Assembly (NCBI GenBank): GCA_036703985.1
Contig: DATNQN010000020.1
Coordinates: 83,742 to 147,741, forward strand
DNA length: 64,000 bases
From: Leptolyngbyaceae cyanobacterium
GTDB lineage: Bacteria; Cyanobacteriota; Cyanobacteriia; Cyanobacteriales; Aerosakkonemataceae
Direction: 5' to 3'
Shown here in pieces: positions 53,330 through 63,431 of this stretch (its first letter is position 1; each line of letters begins with the position of its first letter). The position numbers and the translations under genes were made by a program. The notes under the pieces are model-generated. The model saw nothing but the letters and a program-made list of their open reading frames with translations, was not told where the DNA came from and made no database searches.

Positions 53330-54139
53330 TTATGACAGTAACATTAATTTCCATTTAGATTCTATATCTTTTATTGCTAAATTGTACAATGTATCTAAAA
53401 AGTTAATTTGCAAACTACCCGGGCCAGCGGATTTTTCGCTAGCTATTTCCCCAGCAATCCCCATCACTGCCATTGCGTGTGCAGAGGCGATCGCATAATC
53501 GGAATTAACCGCTAAAAAAGCACCGATCAAAGCAGTAGCAGTACAACCCATACCCGTTACTCTTGCCATCATCGGGTGTCCGTTTTCGATGCAAAAAACT
53601 TGACGATCGCTAATCACAAAATCTTTAGCACCGCTAATTACTACCGTGCATTGATGCTTTTCTGCTAAAGTTTTAGCTGAAGCGATCGCTGTTTCTGATG
53701 TTTGGGTACTATCTACACCTTTAGTAGTAGAAATTAAATTAGAGATAGCGCTAATTTCACTGGCATTACCCCGAATTACGTTCGGCGTAGTTATAGAAAA
53801 AATGCTATCAACTTTTAATGTTCGATAAGGAGTTGCCCCCGCACCTACCGGATCGAATACGATCGGTTTATTGAGTTGTTTGGCAGACCACATTGCTTTC
53901 TGCATTGCTTCGATCCAATTTTTGCTTAAAGTACCGATATTAATCACTAATGCGCCTGCCAATTTCACCATATCTTCTACTTCTTCTAAAGCGTGCGCCA
54001 TCACGGGAGAAGCACCAATAGCTAGCAAAGCATTAGCGGTATTATTCATTACCACATAATTAGTAATGTTATGAATGAGAGGGGCAGTTTCTCGAATGGA
54101 TTGCAAATCTTGCCAAAGAGTTTCGGGTGATGGAGTCAT
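53330..54139 (-). CDS. thiM: Hydroxyethylthiazole kinase
   Basis: A 269-residue ribokinase-like enzyme that phosphorylates hydroxyethylthiazole to salvage the thiazole half of thiamine. [45 protein letters not shown], and the late [16 protein letters not shown] (catalytic Cys region) and [13 protein letters not shown] are typical. Full length. No TPP-riboswitch-like sequence could be found in its leader, and no other thiamine genes are near, so it is an isolated salvage gene. Confidence 0.94.
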   Translation of the reverse strand: MTPSPETLWQDLQSIRETAPLIHNITNYVVMNNTANALLAIGASPVMAHALEEVEDMVKLAGALVINIGTLSKNWIEAMQKAMWSAKQLNKPIVFDPVGAGATPYRTLKVDSIFSITTPNVIRGNASEISAISNLISTTKGVDSTQTSETAIASAKTLAEKHQCTVVISGAKDFVISDRQVFCIENGHPMMARVTGMGCTATALIGAFLAVNSDYAIASAHAMAVMGIAGEIASEKSAGPGSLQINFLDTLYNLAIKDIESKWKLMLLS

Positions 54140-54320
54140 AACAGAAGAAAGCAGAATTCAGAACTCAGAATTCAGAATATTCACTCACCAGTCGCATAGA
54201 AGTCAAAATGAATTATGGCATCTAGCTTGAGAATTATTCTTGATAAATTGATGGAGTTATATCATTAAATGGTTATCACAATTTTGGGCAAAATGGTTGT
54301 TAGTTTTTAGGAAACTTAGT

Positions 54321-55778
54321 ATGAAAAAAATTACCAAAAAACAGCCATTAGTTTTACTGGCGATCGCGCTGTTGCTAATCACACTTTCTTGGTGGGGAGC
54401 GATCGCTGCCAGGACTGGGTTAATTGTGCGATCGCTTCACAGGAACAACATACCGATGTTATACATCGCACCAAAAAATGCCCAGAAAGTACCTGGTGTA
54501 TTAGTAGCGCATGGGTTTGCCGGTTCCAAGCAATTGATGTTAGGATACGGCCATGTTTTAGCCCACGCCGGATATGCGGTGATGTTGTGGGATTTTGGCG
54601 GACATGGTGCGAATCCTGCGCCTTTAAAAGGTTTTTCACTGCAAAAAGACTTAGATATCGCCACAAATGTCCTTTTAGCGCAACCGGAAGTTGATTCTGG
54701 GCGTTTAGCGTTATTAGGTCATTCGATGGGTAGCGGTGCGGTGATGTCGGCGGGAATTCAAAAACGCGATCGCTTTGCCGCTACTATAGCAGTTTCTCCC
54801 ACCGGTGCCGATGTCACGCCCACAACACCCCGCAACCTTCAATTGCAAGCGGGTAGCTGGGAAGGCGGTTTTATCAACAATGCACAAAGACTTTTAAAAA
54901 TGGCAGGTGGAGAGAATAGCAATTTAGTTCAAAGAAGAGGAAGAGAATTAGTAATTATACCGAATGTAGAACATATCACGATTTTATTTAGCAACCCTAG
55001 CTATCAAGCAGCCAGAAGATGGTTAGATGCTACCTTTGGCGTGCAGAATAATAGTAATTATATCGATCGCCGGATGATTTGGTATAGTTTGCATTTATTA
55101 GCATGGTTGATATTGTTAGCAGCAATTGCACCAAGTTTTATTTCTGATGTACCAAAAACAAAAGTAGTTAAAATTAGAAGCTGGTTCGGTTTACTTTTAG
55201 CGCCATTTGCTGCAATTAGCGTAGTTTCTGCAATCAGTCAGCAAGGAGAAATTGCCAATTTAGGTGGCTTAATGGTAGGTGGTGCATTAGGTATTTGGTT
55301 TTTCGTAGCGGGAATAGTGTGGTTGTGCATAATTTGGCGTTTACCACGTCCGACAATTAAAAGAGTAGGATTAGGCTTAGGATTGTTTGCAATTCTTTGG
55401 ATTGCCTTTGGTGCAATGGCGCAAGTAGTTTGGCTTCAGTGGTGGTTAATTCCCACCCGATTAAAGTTATTTCCCTTGTTATCATTAGCTTGTTTTCCTT
55501 GGTTTCTCGCATCGGGAATATCCCAACAAGGTGCGAGTATTGTCAAACGAATAGCCTGGTGGCTTTTAGAAACTACTATATTAGTAAGCAGCTTATTTTT
55601 AACAGTTTTCCTTGTCCCGCAACTGGGTTTTATCTATTTAATATTACCCATATTTCCACTTGTAATGGCGATTCTTCACTTGGCGGCTGCTCAAATCAAA
55701 GAAGGTTGGAGTTATGGGATTGGTAGCGCTATTTTCTTCGGTTGGATGTTGGCGGCGGCGTTTCCTTTGGCTGCATAA
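54321..55778 (+). CDS. Membrane-anchored alpha/beta hydrolase
   Basis: A 485-residue two-part protein. A signal anchor (residues about 8-30) is followed by an alpha/beta hydrolase (PGVLVAHGFAGSK, nucleophile Ser in LGHSMGSGAVMS, late VEHITILF). The C-terminal 230 residues contain about seven hydrophobic helices (WLILLAAIAPSF and onward). The hydrolase would face the periplasm or lumen side. Its substrate is unknown; a lipid or ester is plausible. Start at ATG 54321 (MKKITKK) rather than a TTG eight codons upstream. Convergent with the double-GNAT gene. Confidence 0.82.
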   Translation: MKKITKKQPLVLLAIALLLITLSWWGAIAARTGLIVRSLHRNNIPMLYIAPKNAQKVPGVLVAHGFAGSKQLMLGYGHVLAHAGYAVMLWDFGGHGANPAPLKGFSLQKDLDIATNVLLAQPEVDSGRLALLGHSMGSGAVMSAGIQKRDRFAATIAVSPTGADVTPTTPRNLQLQAGSWEGGFINNAQRLLKMAGGENSNLVQRRGRELVIIPNVEHITILFSNPSYQAARRWLDATFGVQNNSNYIDRRMIWYSLHLLAWLILLAAIAPSFISDVPKTKVVKIRSWFGLLLAPFAAISVVSAISQQGEIANLGGLMVGGALGIWFFVAGIVWLCIIWRLPRPTIKRVGLGLGLFAILWIAFGAMAQVVWLQWWLIPTRLKLFPLLSLACFPWFLASGISQQGASIVKRIAWWLLETTILVSSLFLTVFLVPQLGFIYLILPIFPLVMAILHLAAAQIKEGWSYGIGSAIFFGWMLAAAFPLAA

Positions 55779-55805
55779 GTAATCTCTAGTTAAAAAATTA
55801 AATGA

Positions 55806-57251
55806 TTAACGTAAAACCAAATTACTACCACCGAATTGTTGATTTATAATACCTCCGAACCGCAGCTTTTGAGGTAAGTTTCTTGTTGAAACAGGTATAA
55901 AACCCAAACGTCTGTACCGCTGTGCAAATTCAGCAGAACAAGCTAAATAGATAGGCTTTCTTACTGTTTGAGACAAGTGATCGATTAATTGGCTGTCTAA
56001 ACTTTGAGTTAAATGTTCGTTGTCAATATGCAAATAATGAAGTATAGAATATCGATCGCAGCTAGATAACCGAGCATATCCAACTATTTTACTATTTCGT
56101 TCGGCAATCCAGAAGTTACTATGCTGTCTGGAAACTGCAAATCCAGATATAACTGCTATTACCATCAGTACGAACAATCCTCCAGCATAATAAATTGCTA
56201 ACGTAAAAACACTTTCGGTAATCCAGCGATAATCGTCATACTTTTTCATTTCCGAAGCTATTCCACTACCAGAAGAAGGTAGAATTACGATGATTAGCAA
56301 ACCTACCCACCCTATAATTAACATCAAAATAAATAATTTGGTTACTAAAGTTACCAGGGAATAGATAGTTTTTAAGCTTAGTCCAAATGGTAATAAAATA
56401 TCTAAGTTGGCCGAATTAAATATCATTTTTTGGATTTTATTAACTTCTCTGAATTGAACTTGTCGTATTACGTAACTTCCATTTAGCGAATTAGCCAGCC
56501 GATTAACTTTATTAGCGGCGACTGGCGGTAGCGAAACAGCAGGATCGGGAAGAAAAAGAGTGAGGAAAGTAAAGCGATCGTGTATTAAAAATCTTAACTG
56601 CGGAGGAACGTTTTCTTTGGAAGCTCTTATAAAACCAAAGCGAGCGTAAAATCCCACAAGTTCGGGTAAACAAAATAGAAACACTGGTTTGTTTGCTTCC
56701 TGAATCAGCTTTTGTAGCAAACAAGATCCCAATCCACGCTGGCGATATCTCGGTGTGACATACAAACTGGTTATTTGTGAATATTGAGGACGACGATCTA
56801 ATCTGGCGACAGCAACTATATGCCGATCGCATTCCACTACCCACACTCCAGGTAAACTTTCTTTCGTAATATTAAAAATCCAGACTTAAAGCGCTGTTGT
56901 TGTCAATGTGAAGCTGATTAAGTAAGCATAATTTTGTAATATCCTCATCAAGTTATTTGGCAAATTATAAGGTACAAAATAGCCGTTATGCTTCCACAGC
57001 CATTGTTCGGCAAAATTTTGAATTTGATAACCTATCAATATGCCGATCGCAATAAATCCAAACAAAATTATGAAAATAAAAAACAAAGTATTTAGAGAAA
57101 TTTTTAGAGCCTTGATTAGCGATCGAAGCAAACTATCCCTGTCAAAAACAGCAAAATATAATTTGAGTATTCCCCATCTATCTTTATTCGTGGCAGGACG
57201 GAGTGTAAACCCAGAAGGTAAGGCAAAAGGTGTGGAAGATTGGGCCATCAT
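55806..57251 (-). pseudogene. Duplicated membrane-inserted GNAT protein, interrupted by one stop
   Basis: Two same-frame stretches, 57251-56886 (121 residues) and 56885-55806, are separated by a single TAA at 56886-56888. Joined (481 codons), the product is two GNAT units in tandem. Each begins with a GNAT first strand and helix (FTLRPATNKDRWGILKLYF; SYVIRQVQFREVNKIQKMIF), then two hydrophobic helices inserted in the fold, then the rest of the fold (VVECDRHIVAVARL...RQRGLGSCLL and LPELVGFYARFGF; FWIAERNSKIVGYARL and AEFAQRYRRLGF). The second unit lacks a clear acetyl-CoA loop. The stop is either a true nonsense mutation or a sequence error; the second part could start at GTG 56846. Confidence 0.7.
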
Positions 57252-57327
57252 CCAAAAAATCGATCGATAAAGTAATATTGTTCATCTTATGGGAATCACA
57301 GACGATCGCTAAACGGAGATACCAGCC

Positions 57328-57969
57328 TTGGGGATAGAACTACGCAGTTATGTATTTTTAGACAGCTTGCAGCCTCAGTACGCCGCTTACTTGGGAACCG
57401 TGGCGCAAGGATTTTTACCGTTACAGGGAGATGCGTCATTGTGGATTGAAATCTCGCCTGGGATAGAAATTAACCGAATTACTGATGTGGCAATGAAATC
57501 TGCTTCCGTGCGTCCGGCGGTGCAGGTGGTGGAGAGGCTTTACGGTCTTCTAGAAATTCATGCTAGCGTGCAAGGAGAAGTGCGGGCGGCTGGCAAAGCG
57601 ATTTTGGAAACGATTGGAGTACGCAGAGAGGATTGTATTAAACCGCGCGTGATTTCTAGCCAAATTATCCGTAATGTTGACCCCCATCAAACACAACTGA
57701 TCAATCGAGGACGCCGGGGACAGATGATTTTATCAGGGCAAACTCTTTACGTGCTGGAAGTTGAACCTGCGGCTTATGCAGCGTTGGCGGCGAATGAAGC
57801 GGAGAAAGCTGCTTTGATTAATATTTTAGATGTTCATCCGATCGGTAGTTTCGGTCGCGTATATTTAGGTGGAGCAGAAAGAGATATTATAGCCGCTTCA
57901 AGAGCAGCATTAGTATCGATAGAAAGTATTCCAGGCAGACAAAATTCTCCAGATGGACGCAAGGAATAA
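57328..57969 (+). CDS. ccmP: Carboxysome shell protein CcmP (tandem BMC domain)
   Basis: A 213-residue BMC-T protein, the exact size of Ccm[33 protein letters not shown] begins the first BMC domain, [20 protein letters not shown] follows, and the second domain includes [19 protein letters not shown] and [23 protein letters not shown]. CcmP forms gated double-layer trimers thought to pass larger metabolites such as RuBP and 3-PGA through the beta-carboxysome shell. TTG start; no ATG fits the family N-terminus. It is away from the ccmKLMNO cluster, as usual for satellite ccmP, and divergent from the GNAT gene by 76 bases. Confidence 0.94.
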   Translation: MGIELRSYVFLDSLQPQYAAYLGTVAQGFLPLQGDASLWIEISPGIEINRITDVAMKSASVRPAVQVVERLYGLLEIHASVQGEVRAAGKAILETIGVRREDCIKPRVISSQIIRNVDPHQTQLINRGRRGQMILSGQTLYVLEVEPAAYAALAANEAEKAALINILDVHPIGSFGRVYLGGAERDIIAASRAALVSIESIPGRQNSPDGRKE

Positions 57970-57983
57970 TGTCAAATAAGTAT

Positions 57984-58050
57984 AGTTTGTAGTAAGGACT
58001 TTAGTCCTTAGATAACGGCTTTGAGAGGACTAAAGTCCTCACTACAAACT
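57984..58050. repeat. Dispersed GTAAGGACTTTAGTCC inverted repeat
   Basis: Two 24-base arms (57984-58007 and 58027-58050) are inverted copies with one mismatch, each containing GGACTTTAGTCC or GGACTAAAGTCC. The same unit occurs at 36279-36302. It sits just after ccmP and could act as its terminator. Confidence 0.8.
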
Positions 58051-58123
58051 AGATCGATCTTTTTACAGATGGCATCGCTGAAATTTTCATTTATATTGGT
58101 AAAAATTTAGCGAATGGTTAATT

Positions 58124-59128
58124 ATGGGAGATTATACTTCTTTAATATCAGAGATAGTCGAACAAGCTAAGATTCGAGAGAATGCTTTACCTGTGAGGAA
58201 TGAAGCTTGTCGATCGCAATTTTATTTTCATCCCCATCCCACCAAAAAAGTATTCGTTTTGTTCCACGGTTTTACGGCTGGGCCTTATCAATTTGAACCT
58301 TTAGGAAAAGCTTTTTTTGAAGCGGGTTATAATGTTTTAGCTCCCTTGCAACCCGGTCATGGCATAGCCGGAGATTGGGATGGAGATAACCCGCCGCCTT
58401 TACCAACAGAGAGGGAAGTTTATCTAGAATTTGTATTGGGTTGGTTGGAGAAAGCTAAACTTTTGGGAGAAGAAGTTATACTGGGTGGTTATTCGAGTGG
58501 CGGTACTCTAGCGGCTTGGTTTGCCTTGGAATATCCCCAAATAATTAGCAAAGCTTTAATTTTTGCTCCTTATCTAAAAAGTAGTTTTATTGTGACAGAT
58601 TGGTTGGTGTCGATTTTGCCTTTTTATTATGAGTGGTTCAATAAAGATAATCCCGGTAATTTTGGTTATCAAGGATTTCGGATTCCGGCGTTGCGGTTGT
58701 TTTTAGATATGGGTTATGAAATTCTCGATCGCATAGAGCACCATCCCGCCGCGCCGATGTTAATTATTGCTAGTGAAGGTGATGCGGCTACCAACCACGC
58801 AGATCAAAGGGAATTTTTTACAGCCGTACTGCAACATCAGCCTCAAGCTTGGTATTACTGTTTTGATAAATCTCTTGATATTCCTCATACTATGATGACC
58901 GAACTGGAGGGTAATGGTTATCTGGATATACTGATTGCGATCGCAAAAGCTTATGTGGAAACTGATTTAACTTGGACTCAGTTAAACACCATTACTGAAG
59001 GAATGCTGCAAGGAAAAAGTTTCGATGCTGTAATAAAAGAACGGAATCTTCATCAACAGAGGTCGGCAGATTTACGAATAATGATGGAATTAGTAGATAA
59101 AGAAAGTATTGTTAAGATTAGTGAATGA
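58124..59128 (+). CDS. Alpha/beta hydrolase (esterase/lysophospholipase-like)
   Basis: A 334-residue soluble hydrolase. VLFHGFTAGPYQFEPLG is the oxyanion region, LQPGHG a loop, GGYSSGGTLAAW carries the nucleophile Ser, and ASEGDAATNH the acid Asp; the His near DIPHTMM is the likely catalytic base. Similar cyanobacterial proteins are annotated as carboxylesterase or monoacylglycerol-lipase-like. The last 60 residues are an extra helical tail (TWTQLNTITEGMLQG...). Substrate unknown; monocistronic. Confidence 0.84.
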   Translation: MGDYTSLISEIVEQAKIRENALPVRNEACRSQFYFHPHPTKKVFVLFHGFTAGPYQFEPLGKAFFEAGYNVLAPLQPGHGIAGDWDGDNPPPLPTEREVYLEFVLGWLEKAKLLGEEVILGGYSSGGTLAAWFALEYPQIISKALIFAPYLKSSFIVTDWLVSILPFYYEWFNKDNPGNFGYQGFRIPALRLFLDMGYEILDRIEHHPAAPMLIIASEGDAATNHADQREFFTAVLQHQPQAWYYCFDKSLDIPHTMMTELEGNGYLDILIAIAKAYVETDLTWTQLNTITEGMLQGKSFDAVIKERNLHQQRSADLRIMMELVDKESIVKISE

Positions 59129-59134
59129 TGGGAC

Positions 59135-59240
59135 TAGAACACCCATTCAGCACGAGCGATTGGTATGAGAAACCGGGTTTATTTGGTTGCCGCAAATCAA
59201 AGAAACCCGATATCTGGCATTACTGAATTGGTGTTCTAGT
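59135..59240. repeat. MITE-like inverted repeat with 18-bp arms
   Basis: ACTAGAACACCCATTCAG at 59135-59152 and CTGAATTGGTGTTCTAGT at 59223-59240 are inverted copies with one mismatch, bounding about 105 bases. Inside is a decayed copy of the GAAACCGGGTTT hairpin family. The form suggests a tiny non-autonomous element or a long terminator. Confidence 0.65.
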
Positions 59241-59660
59241 TAGATTAATAGACTCGTAGAAAGCTAAAAAGTTTACCTTAAATTGATCGATTTGTATTTT
59301 AATTAACATTTTATAAGTAAAAATACTGAATTATAAGTAGTTATTTGTAATATTTTACAAAAATTTTATCAAAAAAATAGATGAAAGTACGATTTTATTA
59401 TTTTTTTTAATTACGCAGATATAAAGGCTTGCTTTGAATAGCTTGCAGTGATATTCTAATATTCTCCTTAAATACGGTAACTCTAGCGACTTAGTGTAGT
59501 TTAATAAGAGAACCAAGAGAACCTCTCAAGGTATACTGCCCGCTTGAGGAGTAAAAAGCCAGAGAATTTACTGCTAAAGGAATTTATCCCTCTAGCAGAT
59601 ATATGACTTCTTATAAAGAGATTGCAGACATTAAACTACTAACCAAAATAACTAATCAAT
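59241..59660. other. Promoter region of the CHASE kinase, otherwise nothing recognised
   Basis: About 420 very A+T-rich bases before the histidine kinase gene. GGTATACTGCCCGCTTGAGGAG and a few short palindromes are present, but no tRNA, riboswitch or small gene can be supported. Confidence 0.45.
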
Positions 59661-61631
59661 ATGGCTAACTTACATAAGTGGTTAAAGTTCAATTCTAAAA
59701 TTAATTTTTTATTTGAATATCGCTATTATATTCAGGCTGGATTAACCCTTTGTACGGGAATTGGATTGTCAGTTGTTGCATTTTTAGCAGTGTATAACTG
59801 GGAGCATAAATTCCGGCAAACAGAAATGCAAGAGCGATTAGAAAAAATAGCTAGCAATATAGAAGGAGAAATCGATGGTAATTCCGAAGTAATCAGGGCA
59901 GTCGGTGCTTTATATAATTCCTCTAAAAAGATTCGACCACAAGAGTTTGAAAGTTTTGCCAAAGCTCTTTTATATCGGCATCCCAGTCTTAAAGAAATTG
60001 CTTGGTTACCTGTTAGCGAGCAAAATAATAGGCAATACAGTCATAACCAATATGCCTTCTCTTTTAATGAAACCGAAAGACTTCTATATTTAGATTTAAC
60101 TGCTCTGTCTGCTTATAAATCAGCTTTAGAAAAAGCAACAGTTCGAGAAGAGATAATTGCAACTAGTAGAATTAAGTTAATTAAAGAAACTTATTCAAAA
60201 ACTAATTTTTTAGTTTTTATGCCAATTTACAATCGAAACAAGAATATAACGAGATTTAACAAAACCAATAAATCACCTTTAGAGCGGCCAGATTTGAGAG
60301 GTTTTATCCTGGGCAGGTTAGAGGTTGAAGAGATTGTTAGAACTAGCTTACAAGAAGTAAAATTGGACTCTACCGATTTTTACTTGGAAGACCTGACTGC
60401 CCCGCTAGATGAAAGGTTTTTAGCTTTTTACGAAGCAAGTACAAAAAGAATAATTACAGAGTCCGCTCAAGTAAACAAGATTAAAAATAACCAACAATTT
60501 TATTGCCGTATTGGTAATGCTTGCACTCGCATAATTAATATTGAAAATCGCCGATGGTTATTGCGATTGCTACTGCCATTAAACCACAACAATGCTCAAC
60601 ACTATTGGCGGTCTTGGTTAACTTTAATCTTTGGAATCTTCCTAACTAGTATAGTGATGATTTACTTACGAAGGCTATTGCGTTATACCGAGCAAATTGA
60701 AAAAATGATCGCCGAACGCACTCAGCAATCTAAACAATTGTCACAAGCATTACAGCAACTAAAACAAGCACAAGCTCAACTAGTGCAAACAGAAAAAATG
60801 TCTGCTTTAGGGCAATTAGTAGCTGGCATTGCTCACGAAATTAATAATCCGGTAAATTTTATTTATGGGAATCTCCATTACGTCAATCAATATACATTGA
60901 ATTTATTAAAATTAATGAATTTTTACCAAGATGGCTATAACGATAGAGATGAAAAGCTCCAACAATACAAGGAAGAGATGGATTTTGATTTTATTATCCA
61001 AGATTTTCCAAGGCTAATTCATTCTATGAAGATAGGGGCCGATCGCATTCGCGATATCGTTCTATCTTTAAAAAATTTCTCTCGGTTAGATGAGAGCGAG
61101 ATGAAAGAAGTTAATCTCCATGATGGCATTGACAATACTCTACTAATTTTACAAACCAGGCTAAAAGCTAGAGGCAATTTCCCCGGTATCAAAATAATCA
61201 AAAAATATGGAACATTACCTTCGATTGAGTGCTATCCCAGCCAATTAAATCAAGTATTTATGAATATCATTGCTAATAGTATTGATGCTTTAGAAAGTTA
61301 TTATAATACTCTATCAGAGCAGCAAAAATCCGGGAAAGAAATAACTATTACTATTAGTAGCGAATGCTCGAAACCCGATTATGTATGTATCCGAATCGCT
61401 GACAATGGCCCTGGCATGACAGAGGAAGTAAAAAAACGATTATTCGATCCATTTTTTACCACAAAACCAATCGGGAAAGGAACAGGTTTAGGGTTGTCAA
61501 TCAGTTATCAAATTGTCGTTGATAAGCATAATGGTTTACTGTGGTGCGAGTCGATACCGGGACAAGGAACAGAATTTTGGATTGAGATTCCCGTTCGACA
61601 AGAAACAAAAAATTTAATGTTTTCTATCTAG
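59661..61631 (+). CDS. CHASE-domain sensor histidine kinase
   Basis: A 656-residue membrane kinase. TM1 near residues 28-47, a periplasmic CHASE domain about 60-310 (EVIRAVGALYNSSKKIRPQEF and LRGFILGRLEVEEIV), TM2 near 320-340, a coiled coil (about 345-380), and the H-box GIAHEINNPVNFIYGN with His392. The HATPase domain is complete: FMNIIANSIDALE (N-box), RIADNGPGM (G1), FDPFFTTKPIGKGTGLGLSI (F and G2). It should sense an extracellular or periplasmic ligand and autophosphorylate. No response regulator lies next to it, so its partner is elsewhere. Confidence 0.92.
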   Translation: MANLHKWLKFNSKINFLFEYRYYIQAGLTLCTGIGLSVVAFLAVYNWEHKFRQTEMQERLEKIASNIEGEIDGNSEVIRAVGALYNSSKKIRPQEFESFAKALLYRHPSLKEIAWLPVSEQNNRQYSHNQYAFSFNETERLLYLDLTALSAYKSALEKATVREEIIATSRIKLIKETYSKTNFLVFMPIYNRNKNITRFNKTNKSPLERPDLRGFILGRLEVEEIVRTSLQEVKLDSTDFYLEDLTAPLDERFLAFYEASTKRIITESAQVNKIKNNQQFYCRIGNACTRIINIENRRWLLRLLLPLNHNNAQHYWRSWLTLIFGIFLTSIVMIYLRRLLRYTEQIEKMIAERTQQSKQLSQALQQLKQAQAQLVQTEKMSALGQLVAGIAHEINNPVNFIYGNLHYVNQYTLNLLKLMNFYQDGYNDRDEKLQQYKEEMDFDFIIQDFPRLIHSMKIGADRIRDIVLSLKNFSRLDESEMKEVNLHDGIDNTLLILQTRLKARGNFPGIKIIKKYGTLPSIECYPSQLNQVFMNIIANSIDALESYYNTLSEQQKSGKEITITISSECSKPDYVCIRIADNGPGMTEEVKKRLFDPFFTTKPIGKGTGLGLSISYQIVVDKHNGLLWCESIPGQGTEFWIEIPVRQETKNLMFSI

Positions 61632-62057
61632 ATTTCTTAATTTTACGGCGAGAAAGCAAGTATCTCGATCGCTTAAAAACCCTTTACAAGCAAGGGTGTT
61701 GAGCGCTCTGGTTGCGCTCCGCAAAACAAGGGCTTGCTTTTTGGAATCGTTTGTGCAAATATTTTAAGCATTAACACCACTAAGTCGAGCGATTTACCGT
61801 AGATTAAAAATAAAGGAAGGAAAACTTGGGGCTAATTCCACGCTCTGAAGATTTCCTAAATTTGCTTTTTAGTTGAAAAATAAGGGATTTTCTCAAACAG
61901 AAAATCCTGCTAGCACGCGCCTTTTTACAGCAGCGAGTGCCAATTTGGGTTGGTCGGTAAGTTTTGCTTGCTGAAAACTGACATCACCCAAATTCTCAAC
62001 TCTTTTGGTTATTTTTTCACTCAACTTAGCGGAAATTCAAGGCAGGAGAATTTTTTT
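61632..62057. other. Kinase terminator region and sulfate-binding gene leader
   Basis: A hairpin near 61715-61735 (GAGCGC...GCGCTC) sits inside a GCAAG...CTTGC stem followed by TTTTT, a plausible terminator of the kinase gene. The rest is A+T-rich leader; GGCAGGAG precedes the next gene's ATG at 62058. No small gene is seen. Confidence 0.5.
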
Positions 62058-63113
62058 ATGCGGATTCGTATTTTCAATAAAAAATCTTCTAGTTACAAGC
62101 TATTTTCTTTATTTTTGGGGTTTGGTCTCGGCTTAAATTTATTAATCCCTCAGGTGGCCAATACTCAGCAAAGACCGAAAGATGTTGAACTAACTTTAGT
62201 TTCCTTTGCTGTTACTAAAGCAGCTTATGACAGGATTATTCCTAACTTTGTTGCTAAGTGGAAACGAGAACAAAACCAGAATGTTAGGTTCAACCAAAGC
62301 TATGGCGGTTCTGGTTCCCAAACTCGTGCAGTTATTGATGGGTTAGAAGCAGATGTAGTACATTTAGCGTTGGCTTTTGATGTGAATCGCATTCAGCAAG
62401 TTGGTTTGATTCAACCTGGATGGGAGCGGGAAATTCCTAATAACGGAGTTGTTAGTAAATCAGTGGTAGCTTTAGTAACGCGACCTGGTAATCCCAAACG
62501 AATTCAAGGTTGGTCTGATTTAGCTAAAAATGGCGTTAAAGTGATTACTGCTAATCCGAAAACTTCCGGTGTAGCTCGTTGGAACTTTTTAGCTTTGTGG
62601 GGTTCTGTAGTCAGAACTGGCGGAAATGAAAATGCAGCACGTCGCTTTGTGAGTCAAGTTTATCAAAACGTTCCTGTCCTTCCCAGAGATGCTCGCGAAG
62701 CTTCCGATGCTTTCTACAAACAAGGACAAGGAGATGTGTTGCTCAACTATGAAAACGAAATTCTCTTAGCGAAACAACAGGGTGAAACAGAACCGTATAT
62801 CATCCCGCAAGTGAACATTTCGATCGAGAATCCGGTCGCAGTTGTTGATAGAAATGTAAACAAACATGGTACTCGTCAGGTGGCAGAGGCTTTCGTGAAG
62901 TACCTCGCTACTCCGGAAGCTCAAAGAGAATTTGCTAAAGTAGGTTTTCGACCTGCTAACGCTGCGGTAGCGGCTGAGTTTAGCAGAACTTTTCCTAGAA
63001 TTAACAACTTGTTTACTGTAGCTCAACTAGGGGGTTGGGATAACGCGCAAAGAAGATTCTTTGCTGATAATGCAATATTCGATCAAATTCAGGTTGCTTC
63101 GGGCAGAAGGTAA
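62058..63113 (+). CDS. sbpA: Sulfate/thiosulfate ABC transporter substrate-binding protein
   Basis: A 351-residue periplasmic protein. Signal sequence (IFNKKSSSYKLFSLFLGFGL... ending VANTQ), then ELTLVSFAVTKAAYDRIIPNF and FNQSYGGSGSQTRAVIDGLEADVVHLALAFDV, LLNYENEILLAKQQG, and a YLATPEAQREFAKVGFRP tail, all typical of SbpA/CysP. It delivers sulfate to a CysTWA transporter; those genes are not adjacent within the window. Start at 62058 with ribosome binding site GGCAGGAG, not at an in-frame GTG-type start 36 codons earlier. Expression is probably raised under sulfur limitation. Confidence 0.9.
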   Translation: MRIRIFNKKSSSYKLFSLFLGFGLGLNLLIPQVANTQQRPKDVELTLVSFAVTKAAYDRIIPNFVAKWKREQNQNVRFNQSYGGSGSQTRAVIDGLEADVVHLALAFDVNRIQQVGLIQPGWEREIPNNGVVSKSVVALVTRPGNPKRIQGWSDLAKNGVKVITANPKTSGVARWNFLALWGSVVRTGGNENAARRFVSQVYQNVPVLPRDAREASDAFYKQGQGDVLLNYENEILLAKQQGETEPYIIPQVNISIENPVAVVDRNVNKHGTRQVAEAFVKYLATPEAQREFAKVGFRPANAAVAAEFSRTFPRINNLFTVAQLGGWDNAQRRFFADNAIFDQIQVASGRR

Positions 63114-63146
63114 ACAGTAACGCTTTTAATTTGATTACCGCTCAGT

Positions 63147-63190
63147 ATATTGAGTGTTGGTAATTGTAACCAATTACTAACGCTCAATAT
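63147..63190. terminator. Long hairpin after the sulfate-binding gene
   Basis: ATATTGAGTGTTGGTAATTG and its complement CAATTACTAACGCTCAATAT (63171-63190) match at 18 of 20 positions. It lies about 35 bases past the stop codon, so it is probably a terminator or processing hairpin, although the T-run is weak. Confidence 0.65.
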
Positions 63191-63431
63191 CCTACTTTGG
63201 GCAGAATTATAAGGAAATCGATCGTAGTTTACTCAAAAATTATTTTGGTTAAGTAATCGCTTACATCAAAAAATCTCGACGCATCAGGTTAGTTTTTGCA
63301 ACTAGAGATGTATTCCTATCAGAGGATTTTAGAGTTTTAAAATTTACCTCAATAGAGGAGGTTATCCTTTTTGTTAATCGATAAAGTAAAGAGGAATCAA
63401 CAAAAGATATGCAATTAAAGGAAATTTTCTC

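Noticed and set aside
54000..54320. TPP riboswitch upstream of thiM
   Set aside because: No CTGAGA-type core or paired helices typical of the thi box could be found on the minus strand.
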